Source of the DNA: Oscheius dolichura
Lineage: Eukaryota; Nematoda; Chromadorea; Rhabditida; Rhabditidae
Length of the DNA: 64,000 nucleotides
Reading direction: 5' to 3'
NCBI GenBank assembly: GCA_932521035.1
Contig: OW051495.1
Coordinates: 620,001 to 684,000, forward strand
Position numbers and translations under genes: made by a program. The notes under the pieces are model-generated. The model saw only the letters and a list, made by a program, of their open reading frames with translations. It ran no database searches and had not been told where the DNA came from. This document shows, piece by piece, positions 24,950 to 36,684 of the stretch. The first letter of the stretch is position 1. Every line of letters begins with the position of its first letter.

Positions 24950-26130
24950 TAAAAAATTGGTTTCAGCTGGATTTTATAGCTTTCGTGAAACAGATTTTAT
25001 CCGGTTGGACACCGAATATTTCCTCTAAAAATCTAAAATGACTCATCTTTCATAGAATATCGCTCATTCGGGGCGTATTGTCTTCAGGCTAAAAAGAACT
25101 CCACGAAATCGTCTAGTTTTACTAGTTGCCTGTATTTTAGATTCCAAATGTTCTTATTACTGAAACATTGAAATTTCACTGACCGTTTTTTGTATTAAAC
25201 TTTTTTTGTCTAAACTGATTGATGTATCCAGTTAGCGAACTTCTTATGCTTCTCGTTACCCTCTATAAGGAGCCGTACCCTTTCCTGTCACTAATTACTA
25301 CTGTCCACATTCTAATTTTTCCCCAACAGTCTTTTTTTATGATTTCTCAGTCGGTGGCCATTGCTCCTAACAAATATGTTGGTTTCAAGTAGAGTTTATA
25401 GCCTCCCTGAAAGAGATTTCAACAATTATTTATTACTTCGCAACACAACTGTCTCAAATTCTCCCATTTTTCTATTTTATTCCCTTCCCATCACCTCTAT
25501 AAAGCGTTTTCCTAATCAGCTTTTGATGTCATCCAGTCACGTCTGCCTTCTTATCGTCATTTTGCCGGAAATGGTTCATTGCACCGCTCTTTTACCGCTT
25601 TTTACTGTTATCCTTGGCTACTACTGCATCAAAAACTGAGATTCACTCCGAGCTTATAAGATGGTTGAACGATATTTTCTTCAATTCGTGTGGTCTAAAA
25701 TATTGCCATTTTCCAGGTTATCATCTGATTTTCCTTCCCTTCACCTCATAAACACTACTGACTCATTTGTGTAACCGTCACATTCCTCCTTCTTATCGTC
25801 ATTTTATGGAAAATTCGCGTTTCTACCCATAGAAGAGCTTGCGCATTGCATCAAAAAATTGAGTTTCAGTGGGAGTTTATAGAATGGTTGAAAGATTTTC
25901 TTACAGTTTCTTTTATGGATTGTTTCTTCTTCCCTCTTCTTTCTTCTATTGAGCAATCCAAACAATAGAATCCTGTCAATTTTTCGATAATTTATCAATT
26001 TTATGCAAAACCAGCGGCATTTCAAATTGAATTTTCTCTAACACTTCCACTTCATCAAAATTGTTTTGTTTCAATTAGATTTAATAAGATGACTGAAAGA
26101 AATTTCCGCTGATATGAAGATTCCGTTAGA
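24950..26130. repeat. pyrimidine-rich degenerate tandem repeat
   Basis: The plus strand is C/T-rich and repeats a loose cassette. It contains a TTTCAGnTGGATTTTATAG-like phrase near 24960, 25380, 25640, 25862 and 26068, followed by a GAAAGATTT-like phrase. Later in each unit come CTTCTTATCGTCATTTT (25546 and 25790) and TTGCACC/TTGCATC. Units are 220 to 420 bp and strongly diverged. No coding exon was seen. Confidence 0.45.
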
Positions 26131-26949
26131 TAGTTTTGAAAAATGTTCCATTGTACACATACTCGAATTCTCTCCTTCCGTTTCCTCCAATAAAACTAAC
26201 CCCCCTAATCAATGGCGTCATCGTCGTCATCGCTTTCTTTAGTCCGTCTCGCTTTTCTTCTTCTCCTTTCCGCTCCGTTTCTTTTCCCCGATCATTACAG
26301 AGGCAGACTAGTCATTCGTCTTATTCATTTCCTTCTCGAAACAGCGCTATAAAACTTAGTTGAATCACATTAGATCAAGTAGATCTCCTCTCTCAAATAC
26401 ACTGATTGAAACATGTCCTTCTCATTCTTATTCAAAAAACATCAGATTAGGTTTTTTTTTTGGAGATAGGGCTAATTTTTATCGTTTTAGGACCCAAGAG
26501 GACCATTTTACCGGGTTTGGTACTAAAAATCAATCAAAGAAACTCCAATTTGAGCGTTTGCTTCCTGATTTCCAGATAATTCCATCATAAACTACTAATT
26601 TTCAATTTTCCATAATATGGCATACCCGCCTAATACGAATCATAATCTTTCCCCAGTTTTATTCTCCCCATAAAACTCTTAAATAAATTTTCCAATTGAT
26701 TGATTCTTTCATCTAGTACTTGGTCAAGAACCCGATAAATCCCACTTTCCAATTGTTTTTCCCATTTCCAGTAAGGATTATGTGCCAAAATTTTAACACT
26801 ATCGGAGAAATTTCAGAAGTTCTAATATTCCCCCCGAAACATGAAAGTTTCCCACTAATTTTCCCCAAAAAGTGATATTTCCCCGTCTTTTTCCAGTAAC
26901 CCCCCGCATAAAATGAGAAATCCTCCGAAATTCTATCACATTTCCCCCA

Positions 26950-27190
26950 ATCAGCTGTCTTTTTATCAATCAGCGGAACAGGAAAAACAGACAGTTCAAT
27001 ACTCTATGTGGTGGGTGAACGCGTATTAGCGGCCAACACATTACACACTTTCTCCCCTTCCCCCACGGGGGACGCCCGTGAATTTTCTTTCTTCTGTTTC
27101 TCCCAGTTCATTTATTCTTCTCTTCTGAATCTTTTCCACTGATCCCACGTCTCTCGGTATAAAAATAAAAGGATCATCAAATTTTCAGGA
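26950..27190 (+). promoter_or_regulatory. likely promoter region of the TLC-domain gene
   Basis: A locally GC-richer segment with a CCCCCACGGGGG palindrome near 27061 lies just before a trans-splice-type acceptor (AAATTTTCAG, ending at 27188). The acceptor is two bases upstream of the start codon. No TATA or other specific factor site can be assigned with confidence. Confidence 0.3.
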
Positions 27191-30100
27191 ATGCACCTCG
27201 GCCTGGAGGGAAAGGTGCTGGAAACGGCAGCGGAAGCCAGTCTCTCGACTTCTGCCGGTCCTTTTGTATTGTTCTCTGTTGACAACAATACGCTCTTGGG
27301 TACTAACGGTCAGTTTTTATTCGATTTCTACAACTTACCGAGCCTGGACTGAAACTTTGCGGTTTCAACGAGTTTCTAAAAGGCGGCTGAAACAATTTGT
27401 CGCTAATAAATAAACTTTTTTCGGCAAAATTACCGTATCCCCATAGAAAATAAGGAACTTTGTTACCGTATTTGCGTAAAAATCTCCTATTTTGGGAAAT
27501 TCTGCAACGAACGTTGAAAACGGGTGCCACGAAAGCCTTTTCAGCTTCTTCTTACCACCATTTCTTGAATTTTTCGTGTTTTTAGGATTCAAATATTAGA
27601 AAGAAAGGGTTCTAGTCGAAAAGAATGATATGCTCAAACAATTACAAATCGAAAATGTTACATTGGAAGGCGATAGTAGTAGTAGTGCTTTTTTGAATAT
27701 ATTCACAACTCGGAATATTAGAAATTTTCTCTATCACGAATAAAAGATAGCAGAATTTCCATTTTCCTTCCCATTTATGAAAATTCTGAAACTGCTTCAA
27801 TATTCCAAAAGAACCATTCATTCAATAAATTGAATTTCTGTTAGAAACTTCTGTATAAAAATAGAAATTGAAACATTTTTGGGAGTCTAGCTGAGCTTTG
27901 AAATTCTCAATATATCCATTGATAGCTAGCCATCCGGTGTGATCAAATTCTGGGAACACAAGCAGCTTATTTATGGAATTTCTATAACATTTTCTCATTG
28001 TTTTTTCTGATTTTTGGGTAAAAACCAAGCCAATCGGTAAAAAAGTAAGTAGTACAAAAGTAAGTAACACCTTCAAGTAACGTTTTTCATAAATGCTACC
28101 CCCAAAACCGCCAAAAATTTCCATAATTATCTTCTCCAATTTCCAGACGGAGCCGAGTTCCACTACCCGAACTGGTGGTATCTCCTTTCCCTCGATGTCG
28201 TCGTCCCCCTAGTCTCTTATATTCTCCTCTGGTATTCGATCAATATGGCCGTCACGGCTCATTGTTGGACAACGTGGCAGGAAGGAATTCGGCGGAAGAG
28301 ACTCGTCAATCTGACCACGTCGCTTATCCATTCTACTGTAAGTTTAGTCTCTTCCCTTTTTTTAGATATTTTAATGTTTGGCCCGGAACAGGGAATAGAG
28401 AGAGAGCGGGGGAGAGTTTGTACAGATGGTTTTTTCCCGGCGACCGGGCGTTTTTGTCTCTCCCGAATAGAGGATTACGTGAACTCACGGCGGGGGGAGC
28501 GTAACAGACAAATATCAATAGAAATCGAGGGAGGGGAAAGGGTCTCCTGCACCCGTAAAGTCTCGGCAAGACAACGGTATAAAGGCGGCACAGTTTTGTA
28601 GCTGTTTTGAATCAAGATGATCTTCCTGTCGAGTCTTTACGGGTGCGGGGGATCGGACTATTGAGGACCGAGTCAATTATCAAGGGAAGATAGAGAATTT
28701 GGCCCAAATTATTTGGGAAAAAAGCTGAGTAAACAGAGAAAATGAGCCATTTTCTAGAATCAACAACTGTGGAGCAAAATTTGTAAGAAAATAGCCATAA
28801 TATAAACTCCTTGGAACATTTTTGCTAGGTGAAAAGCGCATCTCTTGATTGGGGGTTTATTGATAGGGTTGATTGGATTGACGGGTCGACTAAAAATTAA
28901 AAAAGGCTAAAAATTACTGTAGGACTACTCGCTTTTCTTCGATTCTTTTCAATTTTGAAATTGCGAATTGCATTCGCGTTAGAACGATAACTACTTTCCT
29001 CTCTTTCCTTTATTCCCCTTCCAAAACATAAAAGATCCCTCCATCAATTCTTTATCCCATCTTCCAGGTCTCGTCCATCTTCCTCCTGACCTTCTTCTGC
29101 CGTAATACCCGCCTCATGTTCGACTCTCCTCTCCACTACTATGACTATATAAATTCCCAAGTAGTTCTCCTCTCCATCGGGTATTTCATCTACGACGGTT
29201 ATGATATGCTAGTCAACGACAAGTGAGTTCCAGTTTCTCTCCAGAAATATCAAAATTCTCAGAATTTCAATTGTTACGGGTGTCTTGCTGGTCCATCATA
29301 CTGCTTCAATCTTCGTCCTGTTGACTGCCATCGCCTCGAAGAAATTCCTTATTTATGCCTTTTGGGCACTGTTGATGGAGGTTGGTTACCTATTTTTTGT
29401 TCTTTTATCTCGGAAGCAAAGCTTTAGCGACAGGAAAATGGCTAGTTCTTTATATTTTTACTGTAATACATAGAAATTTACAAAAAAGGAGCTAAATATT
29501 GAAAGAAAGAAACTCTTTCCCTGCGTCTTCGATTCGCTGCTCCCGCACCCGTAAAATCTCGGCAGAAGCGGCTTCATTCATTCTGGGCGCGCGCTTTCCC
29601 ATATCATCCAACTGCCGAGATGTTACGGGTGCAGGCGCGCGGAACTATACCGGCCCTGTTTTGGCCTATTTTTATCGGACTGATTATGTAACCTAGACTC
29701 ATAGTGTTTGCAATTGCAATAAGCTGGATCAAACCTTTATCTCCCTCCATTGAGACAAAGAAAAATCTTAACTTTATTTTTAAGCCATTTACTGCTACTG
29801 CATTATTGAAAAGCCGAAAACCCTTGTAATAACAGTTCTCCAAAACGGGAAAAAACTGGGGGAAAAGAGATCACTATTGCCTATTTTAAAAAATACTCAT
29901 TTTTCACAGAAAATACGATTTTTTCAATAGTCATACATGATCACAGTGTAGAGTTTGCTATGCTCGCCTAATAAAAACCATCCTAAACATAAAAATCTGA
30001 AAAAAAAAGTTATCAAAATGATCGTTTTCATATAGTAAACCCGTGAGCTAACATACAGAATTGGTTCTTATTTCCCCTCACTGAAATACACAGAAATATT

Positions 30101-30710
30101 CAAACTTTCATTCCAGGTCAATTCGATCTTCCTCCATGGCCGTTCTATCCTGCACCAGTCGAAGCTGTCGACCACTTCGATGATTGCCGTCACCAATATT
30201 GTCTGCTACTGTAATTTGGCTACTTTTGTCGTCTTCCGCTTCGGTGTTCAGTTCTTCTTGACCGGATGGGCTTGGGTCAATCGCAACAATATGCATACGT
30301 AAGTTAGAAAATAGGAGAAAATTTGAATAAGGGGCAATTTTGCTTTGCGCCACAGTTAGGCAGTCGAATTAGGGCTATGGTTTTCTAAAAACGCCTTGGT
30401 CACAGTTAGACAACCAAGAAAAAGAGCAATTTCTTTCGACGCCACAGTTAGACAGCCAAAAACTTAAAAAACTAAAAAACCCTGTTTTCCAACCCTAATT
30501 ATTTTTTCTTCCTCTTTCAGGTACTACATGTACATTGCCCTGGGTGGAGGCGGCCTCTTCCTGATCATCAATATCGGTATCTTCCTCCGTCTTTTGCACA
30601 GCGACGGCCTCGTCCTGTCGTCCGTCGTCCAGCCGGGAAAATTGGACTCCCTCCTTGAAGACAACGACTTCGATGTCAAGACCACAGAACGGAAAGAGCT
30701 TTTGATGTGA
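27191..30710 (+). CDS. TLC-domain multipass membrane protein (TLCD4/TMEM56-like)
   Basis: Six exons, 27191-27308, 28147-28337, 29068-29222, 29263-29380, 30117-30298 and 30521-30710, join in frame to 317 residues. Several hydrophobic helices are evident, for example YLLSLDVVVPLVSYILLWY, GVLLVHHTASIFVLLTAIA and LFLIINIGIFLRLL. The motif YFIYDGYDML and the His pair in LLVHHTAS are typical of the TRAM-LAG1-CLN8 family. TLCD4-like proteins are poorly characterised and act in internal or plasma membranes; ceramide synthase activity should not be assumed, because the Lag1p motif is not evident. The start follows an AAATTTTCAG acceptor by two bases. Introns hold two hairpin MITEs and CACAGTTAGACAGC repeats. 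Confidence 0.85.
28547..28655. mobile_element. hairpin MITE copy 1
   Basis: The terminal inverted repeats are GCACCCGTAAAGTCTCGGCA and its complement, with about 60 bp between them. The internal segment carries GGTATAAAGGCGGCACAG and GTAGCTGTTTTGAAT. It lies in an intron of the TLC-domain gene. Confidence 0.65.
29543..29636. mobile_element. hairpin MITE copy 2
   Basis: The same terminal inverted repeats as the copy at 28547 occur here, with one variant base in each arm (GTAAAATCTCGGCAG and CTGCCGAGATGTTACGG). The internal part differs from the other copies. It lies in an intron of the TLC-domain gene. Confidence 0.6.
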
Positions 30711-31707
30711 ACGGGTCTACTTCTGTGATAAGAAAAAAAGAAAAGAAACTACATGATCTTGCCCAAAATACACATAATCTCGAGAGAAATACATATTATT
30801 TTAATTTTTGCAATTTGTCAGTCTACCTTCGACTCCTCTTCCTATGAAAATGAAGATTTTATTAGAATTTGGATTGTTATATCTAATTAGTTGAAAGAAA
30901 AACTAAGTTATAAAGACGTTAGTTATTCCTACAGATCGAAATAACACATGGAAGCAAGAAAAACAAACTTGACCGAAAAGAGTCTTTGCTAATACAATTT
31001 TCGGCAAACTTTTGATATTTCTCTTCTCAAATTGCCAGTAGAGTAGCGATCGTCTTGAACACATGTGTTCACTCACATCAAGCATCCCAGTAATCCAGCT
31101 TCTTTTGCTTTTTTTTCTAAAGACAATAAACAATTAGTAAACAATTACGTTTGTACTTATTTCCAGCTACATGAAGAGGTAATTATAGATGAAGAAGAAT
31201 AAAACATACAACTGCTATCAAATTTAGTAATAAACAAAATGAAAGCCAGCAAACAATAACAAAATTTGCTCAGAGCAAAACAAATGAGGCTGGGAAGCTG
31301 AATAGCTCGTCGCGCCGGTGCGAACGAGACGCTGCAATTTCGCCCCACTGCTCAACTCGAACCTGTCTTTCTCTTTTCATCCGTTTTTGATGTCACTCTC
31401 TTGTTGATTATCTTGTTTTTTTATACTGCTGTTCTCCATAAAACCGAAAAGCAATGTACAACACAGGCAATATCGTCTAACTCGTTTTAAAGCTACAACA
31501 ATAGCGCAATGAGCGTTGTATGTTGTGCTGTGCTTTGTTTGAACATTGTCTTCTTATATTTACAATATTTGCTGTTGTTTTGCCTTCTTGTCTTCTTTCC
31601 TTTTCTTTATTACCATCTTTTCGAGTATTTTTATTTGATATATTGTTTTATTTTCAGATGCATTTTGGGGATCTTCAATTGTATACCGTTTCCTGGGACA
31701 TCTGCCA

Positions 31708-32408
31708 ATGATAAGACTGAACGGATCCATGCCTAACTTTGTGAACTATACTCGTGATGGATCGTTCCTTTACAAACTCCTGGAAAGCCTTCGTATAAAT
31801 CGTGGACATATACAGTTGCCTCTTCGCTCCCCTATGAACAACGGACTATTTGACACCAATCTGGCGCTGGATATTGTAGTTGACTTTTTAGAACAATGCA
31901 ATTTCTGTGAACACGTCAATTTTACCGGGTCGGATATCAAGAATGGCGCATGCTCGATGCAATTGAAGGACTTGCTCTCCCATCTCTGGGTACATCGAGA
32001 CAAATTCAATGTTGCCGGCATAGTACGTTTAACCCTTCTGCTTCTCTCATTTTTCTTTCAGTTCTACGATAGATCATTAGTATTCCGAGCAGCCGAAGAG
32101 CCCCAACTCTTACAAATAGTCCACACTATGAGGAAACGAGTGATGAACAACCTCAAAGCCATTGAACTATTGGCTGAGCGGAATCTGCCCCGCCCGTTCA
32201 GACGACTGTTTTATAATTACATTGTCTTGAATACATCGGCACTGGATGAGAACTGCACATTCCTTGAGTTTATAAAAGCCTCAGTTTATATAGGAAAAGG
32301 CACTGGGGTACGCATTTAAACACCCACATGATTCTATTCTGTATTTAGGGCCGGCTGTTCTTTCACGTGAAAGAGGCTGTAAAGCATGTCGACTGCTGCC
32401 GATTCTGA
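31708..32408 (+). CDS. protein with a C-terminal truncated GIY-YIG-like domain
   Basis: Exons 31708-32022, 32062-32307 and 32349-32408 join in frame. The frame is also open upstream to a TTTTCAG acceptor at 31658, so the start may be at 31708 or 31729. The N-terminal 150 residues are not recognised. Near the C terminus, YNYIVLNTSAL is followed by VYIGKGTGGR and LFFHVKEA. This is the GIY and YIG arrangement with the conserved Arg and His, closest in style to the LEM-3/ANKLE1 nuclease group. The protein stops 19 codons into the last exon, before the catalytic Glu expected further on. Downstream in the same frame lies LKLCTISTIWRLG, which resembles the next family block (I..IW..G), so the TGA may be a disabling mutation. 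Confidence 0.5.
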
Positions 32409-32555
32409 TTCCAAAGAGGACTCAAACTCTGTACAATCTCTACAATATGGCGACTCGGAACAGTGGGGATGGCACAGCGCAAATTCTTGGGGCGCGTTTG
32501 CTTTTCATCCGCCAAAAAAATTGCTTTCGAGTTATTTTTGGTTCTGCTAGAGGTT

Positions 32556-33250
32556 TTACGGTATTTTTGAATTTTGAGGACGCACGGACAGGGGCAGCAT
32601 TTTAAACTGGAGAATGGCGTATAAGTGTAAACGGACCTGTTTATCCTCTCGATACTGCTTCATATTCACTTTATCAAAAGTGAAACCCGATAGCCGTTGG
32701 AATGCTTCAGTTAATTTTATCTTTCTCTCGGGTATGAAATAATATTGCCTGATATGGATTGTCAAATAATAATCATCGACGGCAGTCTGAAAAATGCTTC
32801 AAAAATTGAATAAAGACAACCCACGGCTCGCAAGGAAACCGGTGGCTCTACTCTTTTAGGTATCAACTGGATCTCATATAGCTTTACGCCTATCGACATT
32901 CGGTTGTTTTCGATAAAATTATTCATCGCTTTGCCACTTCTCCGAAGACGGGTGAAAGATGCGGGATTGAGTTTTTGACAGACGGCAAGAAGATTTGTAG
33001 GCGGGAGGGAAGTGAACTGCCGGAAGGGGTTACTCTATGTGCGATAAGGCTTGACTTCCTTCTGGGGATGGATTGAGGTTTGACAATTAGGGCAGAAGAT
33101 TTGTTTGGGCATCTGAAAATGTAGAAAGAGTGAAATACCAGGGATAGGGGGAGGGAACAGTCGAATGATCGACTTTTATCTCGAGATAGCTGCGGAATCG
33201 ATTTTCGAACGCTTTGGCGAATGCCGCTTTCAGCACCCGTTTGATAATCA
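32556..33250 (-). CDS. unrecognised protein with a CPNC zinc-ribbon-like motif
   Basis: Exons complement(32556-32786, 32825-33016, 33056-33112) join in phase. A further exon ending at 33174 (RVLKAAFAKAF...RSYLEIK) can precede them in phase 0, though its own start is unclear. The visible protein is MPKQIFCPNCQTSIHPQKE, then a basic segment (FTRLRRSGKAMNNF) and a Tyr- and Lys-rich C-terminal part (YYLTIHIRQYYFIPERK). The 39-base intron at 33017-33055 is unusually short but is needed to remove a TAG. Only one CxxC pair is visible, so a complete zinc site needs the missing 5' exon. The gene is convergent with the GIY-YIG gene; the stops are 148 bp apart. Confidence 0.5.
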
Positions 33251-33741
33251 CATGAAAAAAATGAGACAGAAAATTTGATAATTTAATAAAACTACAACAA
33301 AACAAAGACGATATCTACCGAGTGACTACAAAAGAAGGGCAAATATCTATTTTATTTCTACTTGCTAATATAACGGTCATAAATATTTTATTTTAAAGGA
33401 AGCCACAGGGACCTAGCGGATTATTGTAGCTGAAGATAATGGGGGCCGGGAAATCTACCGTTTCACGAAAAACGGAATAGAGCATCAGAACCGGCGTCAA
33501 AAACTGAATCGAATGAACTAGGTTTCTGCCAATTTGCCCTTTTCTGTGACCAGTATTGCCGCACAACAGAAACGCGTTTGCCTGATCGGGTGCAGTCGCT
33601 GCGGGACCATTCGAGGTCCCTGTGGATTCCTTTAACGGATCGGAAAACATTTTTTAAAACCATTTATTTGACTGCTCACATTATTCGACATAAAGGAAGC
33701 CAATTCAGTTCCAAAGGAAGGATTACAGGGCGAGTTCTGTT

Positions 33742-33870
33742 TCAACGAGGTCCAAATGGAAACGGTGGACGCGGAATGGTTGGAGGCAGATTGACGGTCA
33801 TGGAACACTTGCAAGGCGGATTGATACATCCTTGAGGGGCTCCACATTTGGGGCAATACGTTGTGTACAT
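33742..33870 (-). CDS. 42-residue cysteine-rich small protein (or first exon)
   Basis: The ATG lies three bases after a TTTTACTTTTCAG acceptor on the minus strand. The frame reads MYTTYCPKCGAPQGCINPPC, then KCSMTV and a Pro-rich tail, and ends at TGA. Six cysteines lie in the first 22 residues. It could be a complete trans-spliced microprotein, or the first exon of the CPNC gene to its left, since both start with a Cys-Pro-x-Cys module. A GT donor exists before the stop but I could not connect it in frame. Confidence 0.35.
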   Translation of the reverse strand: MYTTYCPKCGAPQGCINPPCKCSMTVNLPPTIPRPPFPFGPR

Positions 33871-34029
33871 TTTCTGAAAAGTAAAACTATTGTGGAGAGA
33901 AGGGGAAATGTTTTCCAATGGAAAGAATTCGAAACGGTTTCTTCTATATTAGAAATAAAACAAGGAAAACAAGAGGAAGTTCTCCTTCAATTGGATCATA
34001 GACTTTTCAGAAAAACGAGAAGGAAAATT

Positions 34030-34252
34030 CTAGAAGAACGGGGAAACACTAGATAAGGGGGAACACTCTAGAAGAAAAGGGGGAACACTCTAGAAGAAAA
34101 GGGGGAACACTCTAGAAGAAAAGGGGGAACACTCTAGAAGAAAAGGGGGAACACTCTAGAAGAACGGGGAAACACTAGATAAGGGGGAACACTCTAGAAG
34201 AAAAGGGGGAACACTCTAGAAGAACGGGGAAACACTAGATAAGGGGGAACAC
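34030..34252 (+). repeat. 22-bp minisatellite with two alternating variants
   Basis: About ten head-to-tail units of 21-22 bp occur. One variant contains GGGGGAACACTCTAGAAG and the other contains ACGGGGAAACACTAGATAA. The second variant recurs after blocks of the first, giving a simple higher-order pattern. Each unit carries a CTAG core. Confidence 0.85.
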
Positions 34253-34896
34253 AGCCCCGCTTATATAGGTTCTATCACATGACTCCAATTTCTCACTGAA
34301 TTCCTAACTATAACGGCCTATTTCATCACAAGAAGGTATTTGTCAGCCGTTGAATTTCTCCTTGTTTACCTCGAGCGGCGAATTTCTCACTTTTTGCAGC
34401 CATTTCGCGCAGAAAATCACTTTAATATCATCCGCGAAGCTTTAATATTCGCCCTGGAGCGAATTAGAATTAAAAATAAGGAGAAGTCAGGGCAAAGGGA
34501 GCGGAAAACGGCGATCCGTAAGAGTAGATATCAAAATTAGATAGACCCTCTCCAACTATTGGTCTCAATTTGTCTTACTTTCTTATTTACGCTCATTGAA
34601 ATAAAATTTTTTCCTAATATCCATTCAAAAACGTTTGACAGCAGAATGGTAAAAATTATGGAAGAAACGTCGATTTCTAAATACAATATTGCCCATTATC
34701 CTTCTTATTTACGCCCACTGAAACAAACATTTCCCCCAATCCAAACGAATTTTGAGTATCAATCCGAAAAATTTGGTAGTCTAACATGCTTCAAAATTAA
34801 ATTAAGGGAGACAGACAAAACAAAGAGGGAAGAAATAATCCATGAGAGAGTCAGAAATTTGGAAGAAACTATCGACTTCCGAGAAATTATTGATCA

Positions 34897-34970
34897 CAAG
34901 TATGCCTCCGGCCGCTATCGGCCGCGTTGGTATTAGAAATTTGACGATCGAATAAGGTTTAACAGTGGGA
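34897..34970 (-). mobile_element. mini-Helitron copy 5, 3' fragment
   Basis: The reverse complement ends GCCGGAGGCATACTTG|T, with the subterminal hairpin GGCCG-ATAG-CGGCC. It matches the 3' end of the copy at 9297. The 5' half is missing. Confidence 0.55.
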
Positions 34971-34992
34971 TAAAAGAAATAAAAAGGGAAAT

Positions 34993-36683
34993 AATTGAAG
35001 AACTTACAGTAATCCTGAGCAGTTGCTGGATGCCGCAATGGTATCAGGAGATTCTTTTATATTGACCATCGAGTCTTGAAATTCTCATCAAGACCAAAAA
35101 TGATGAGATCAGTTCAACATTTTCCGCCGTTCTTTTCTTTCATCATTAGTCCGGAACTTTTCGTTGTAAACAGAGCTGTGCCCTCTCTTATCGTTCTTTC
35201 TTAAAAATGCATCACAAATCAGAAAAAATGTCTTATCTCTGACGCCAGGGCGGAACTTTCTTCAATTCTTTCCTAATGGACTTCGGACATCAATCTTTCC
35301 TATCGATACACTTAAAAAAAATAGTAAAAATGTCAAGAAAAAAATGTTCCCTTAAGTGATCCTTTTCAGTTGGCTTCCCGTCACAGGACCTATGCCATTT
35401 TGTAGCCCGCCCAAAACTGGCCTGGAAACCAATTTACCCAACTTAAAGGGACTATCAGGGACCTTATTTGGTTACGGTAGGCGCGCGATCGAAATTGCAC
35501 GAATTCCTAATATTTTTACGGAATGTGTCACCATAGACGTTCAGAAAATGTCAAAAAACGAAAAAAAAATTCAAAAAGTCGTGTTCGCGCCAAAGGCGGA
35601 GGACGCTAGTTAGTTCAGTCGCTGCAGGACCCGCTACCGAAAAAAAGGTCCCTGACAGTCCCTGACAGTCCCTTTAAGGGCAGCTAGCGGCAGTAGAAAA
35701 AAGTTTTGAAAAGTGTGGAAGAATGAAGACATTTTCCGCCCTTCTTTTATTTTAAGAAATGTGTCACTGTTTCTACATTATTCGTCCTACCGTACTTTAT
35801 ATTGGGATCGTGAAACATTTCTTCACTCTTCTACACTTTTTTTCTACTGCCGGTAGCTCCTTTTAAGACATAAAATTGGAAAGCCCTTTGATGAAATATT
35901 GCAATGTTCAGGTCCAATCCAACTCGGCTCCCACCTTCCAACCAATGAGTGAAATCTTCTCCGAGATCAATCGACTACGAGAAGAAGAAAAGAAGAAAAC
36001 ACCGAGAGAATATGTCCAGATTGAGATCTAATTTCTTTTTTTAGATATATTATTGTAATATAATAACGGGTACTGTAGATACCAAAATGTTACGGGTATT
36101 TATATAAATTTCAAAAAAAATTGATGATCTTGCCATTTTATTTTGTCTTTGTTTTTCCGGAACTTTTTGTCTCCTGTTTGCTCAATAAAAATGTTTCCAT
36201 ATTAATTAACTTGGACGTTTCAAATTCTCTAAAAAAGCCACGAGCAACTGAAGGCGTTTGGTCCCCCTTTGGCTCATCTCCGTGCTGTTTTACAGATGTC
36301 TCTTCGTGAGAAAAGGCTGCTTACAACTTTTTAAGAGGACGCTAGACTTTTTTAACCAGTTTTTTAGTGTATTTTAGTGGAAAGATTGATGTCCGAGGTC
36401 CATTAGGAAAGAATTGAAGAAAGTTCCGCCCTGGCGCCAGAGATAAGACATTTTTTCTGATTTGTGATGAATTTAAGAAAGACGATGAGAGAGGGCACAG
36501 CTTTGTTTACAACAAAAAGTTCCGGACTAATGATGAAAGAAAAGAACGGCGGAAAATGTTGAACTGATCTCATCATTTTTGGTCTTGATGAGAATTTCAA
36601 GACTCGATGGTCAATATAAAAGAATCTCCTGATACCATTGCGGCATCCAGCAACTGCTCAGGATTACTGTAAGTTCTTCAATT
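34993..36683. repeat. 1.7-kb structure with about 305-bp inverted arms
   Basis: The arm 34993-35300 is the reverse complement of 36379-36683 with few mismatches. The arms share, for example, GTTCAACATTTTCCGCCG, AATTCTTTCCTAATGGACTT and GATGCCGCAATGGTATCAGG. The spacer of about 1.08 kb holds a coding-looking exon (35912-36031) and short repeats. Each outer end abuts a mini-Helitron 3' fragment (34897 and 36685). No transposase is seen. Confidence 0.75.
35912..36031 (+). CDS. orphan 3' exon of an unrecognised gene
   Basis: After AATGTTCAG the frame reads VQSNSAPTFQPMSEIF, then an acidic/basic charged helix and EYVQIEI before TAA (39 codons). Its base composition is clearly richer than the flanks, and it starts at a good acceptor. 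I found no matching upstream exon. It sits between the arms of the long inverted repeat, so it may be the captured or residual end of a gene. Confidence 0.45.
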   Translation, partial: VQSNSAPTFQPMSEIFSEINRLREEEKKKTPREYVQIEI

Positions 36684-36684
36684 A

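Noticed and set aside
34559-34936. 125-codon plus-strand frame
   Set aside because: It crosses a unit of the degenerate repeat found again at 36.8 and 37.2 kb, where the frame is not kept, and ends inside a Helitron fragment.
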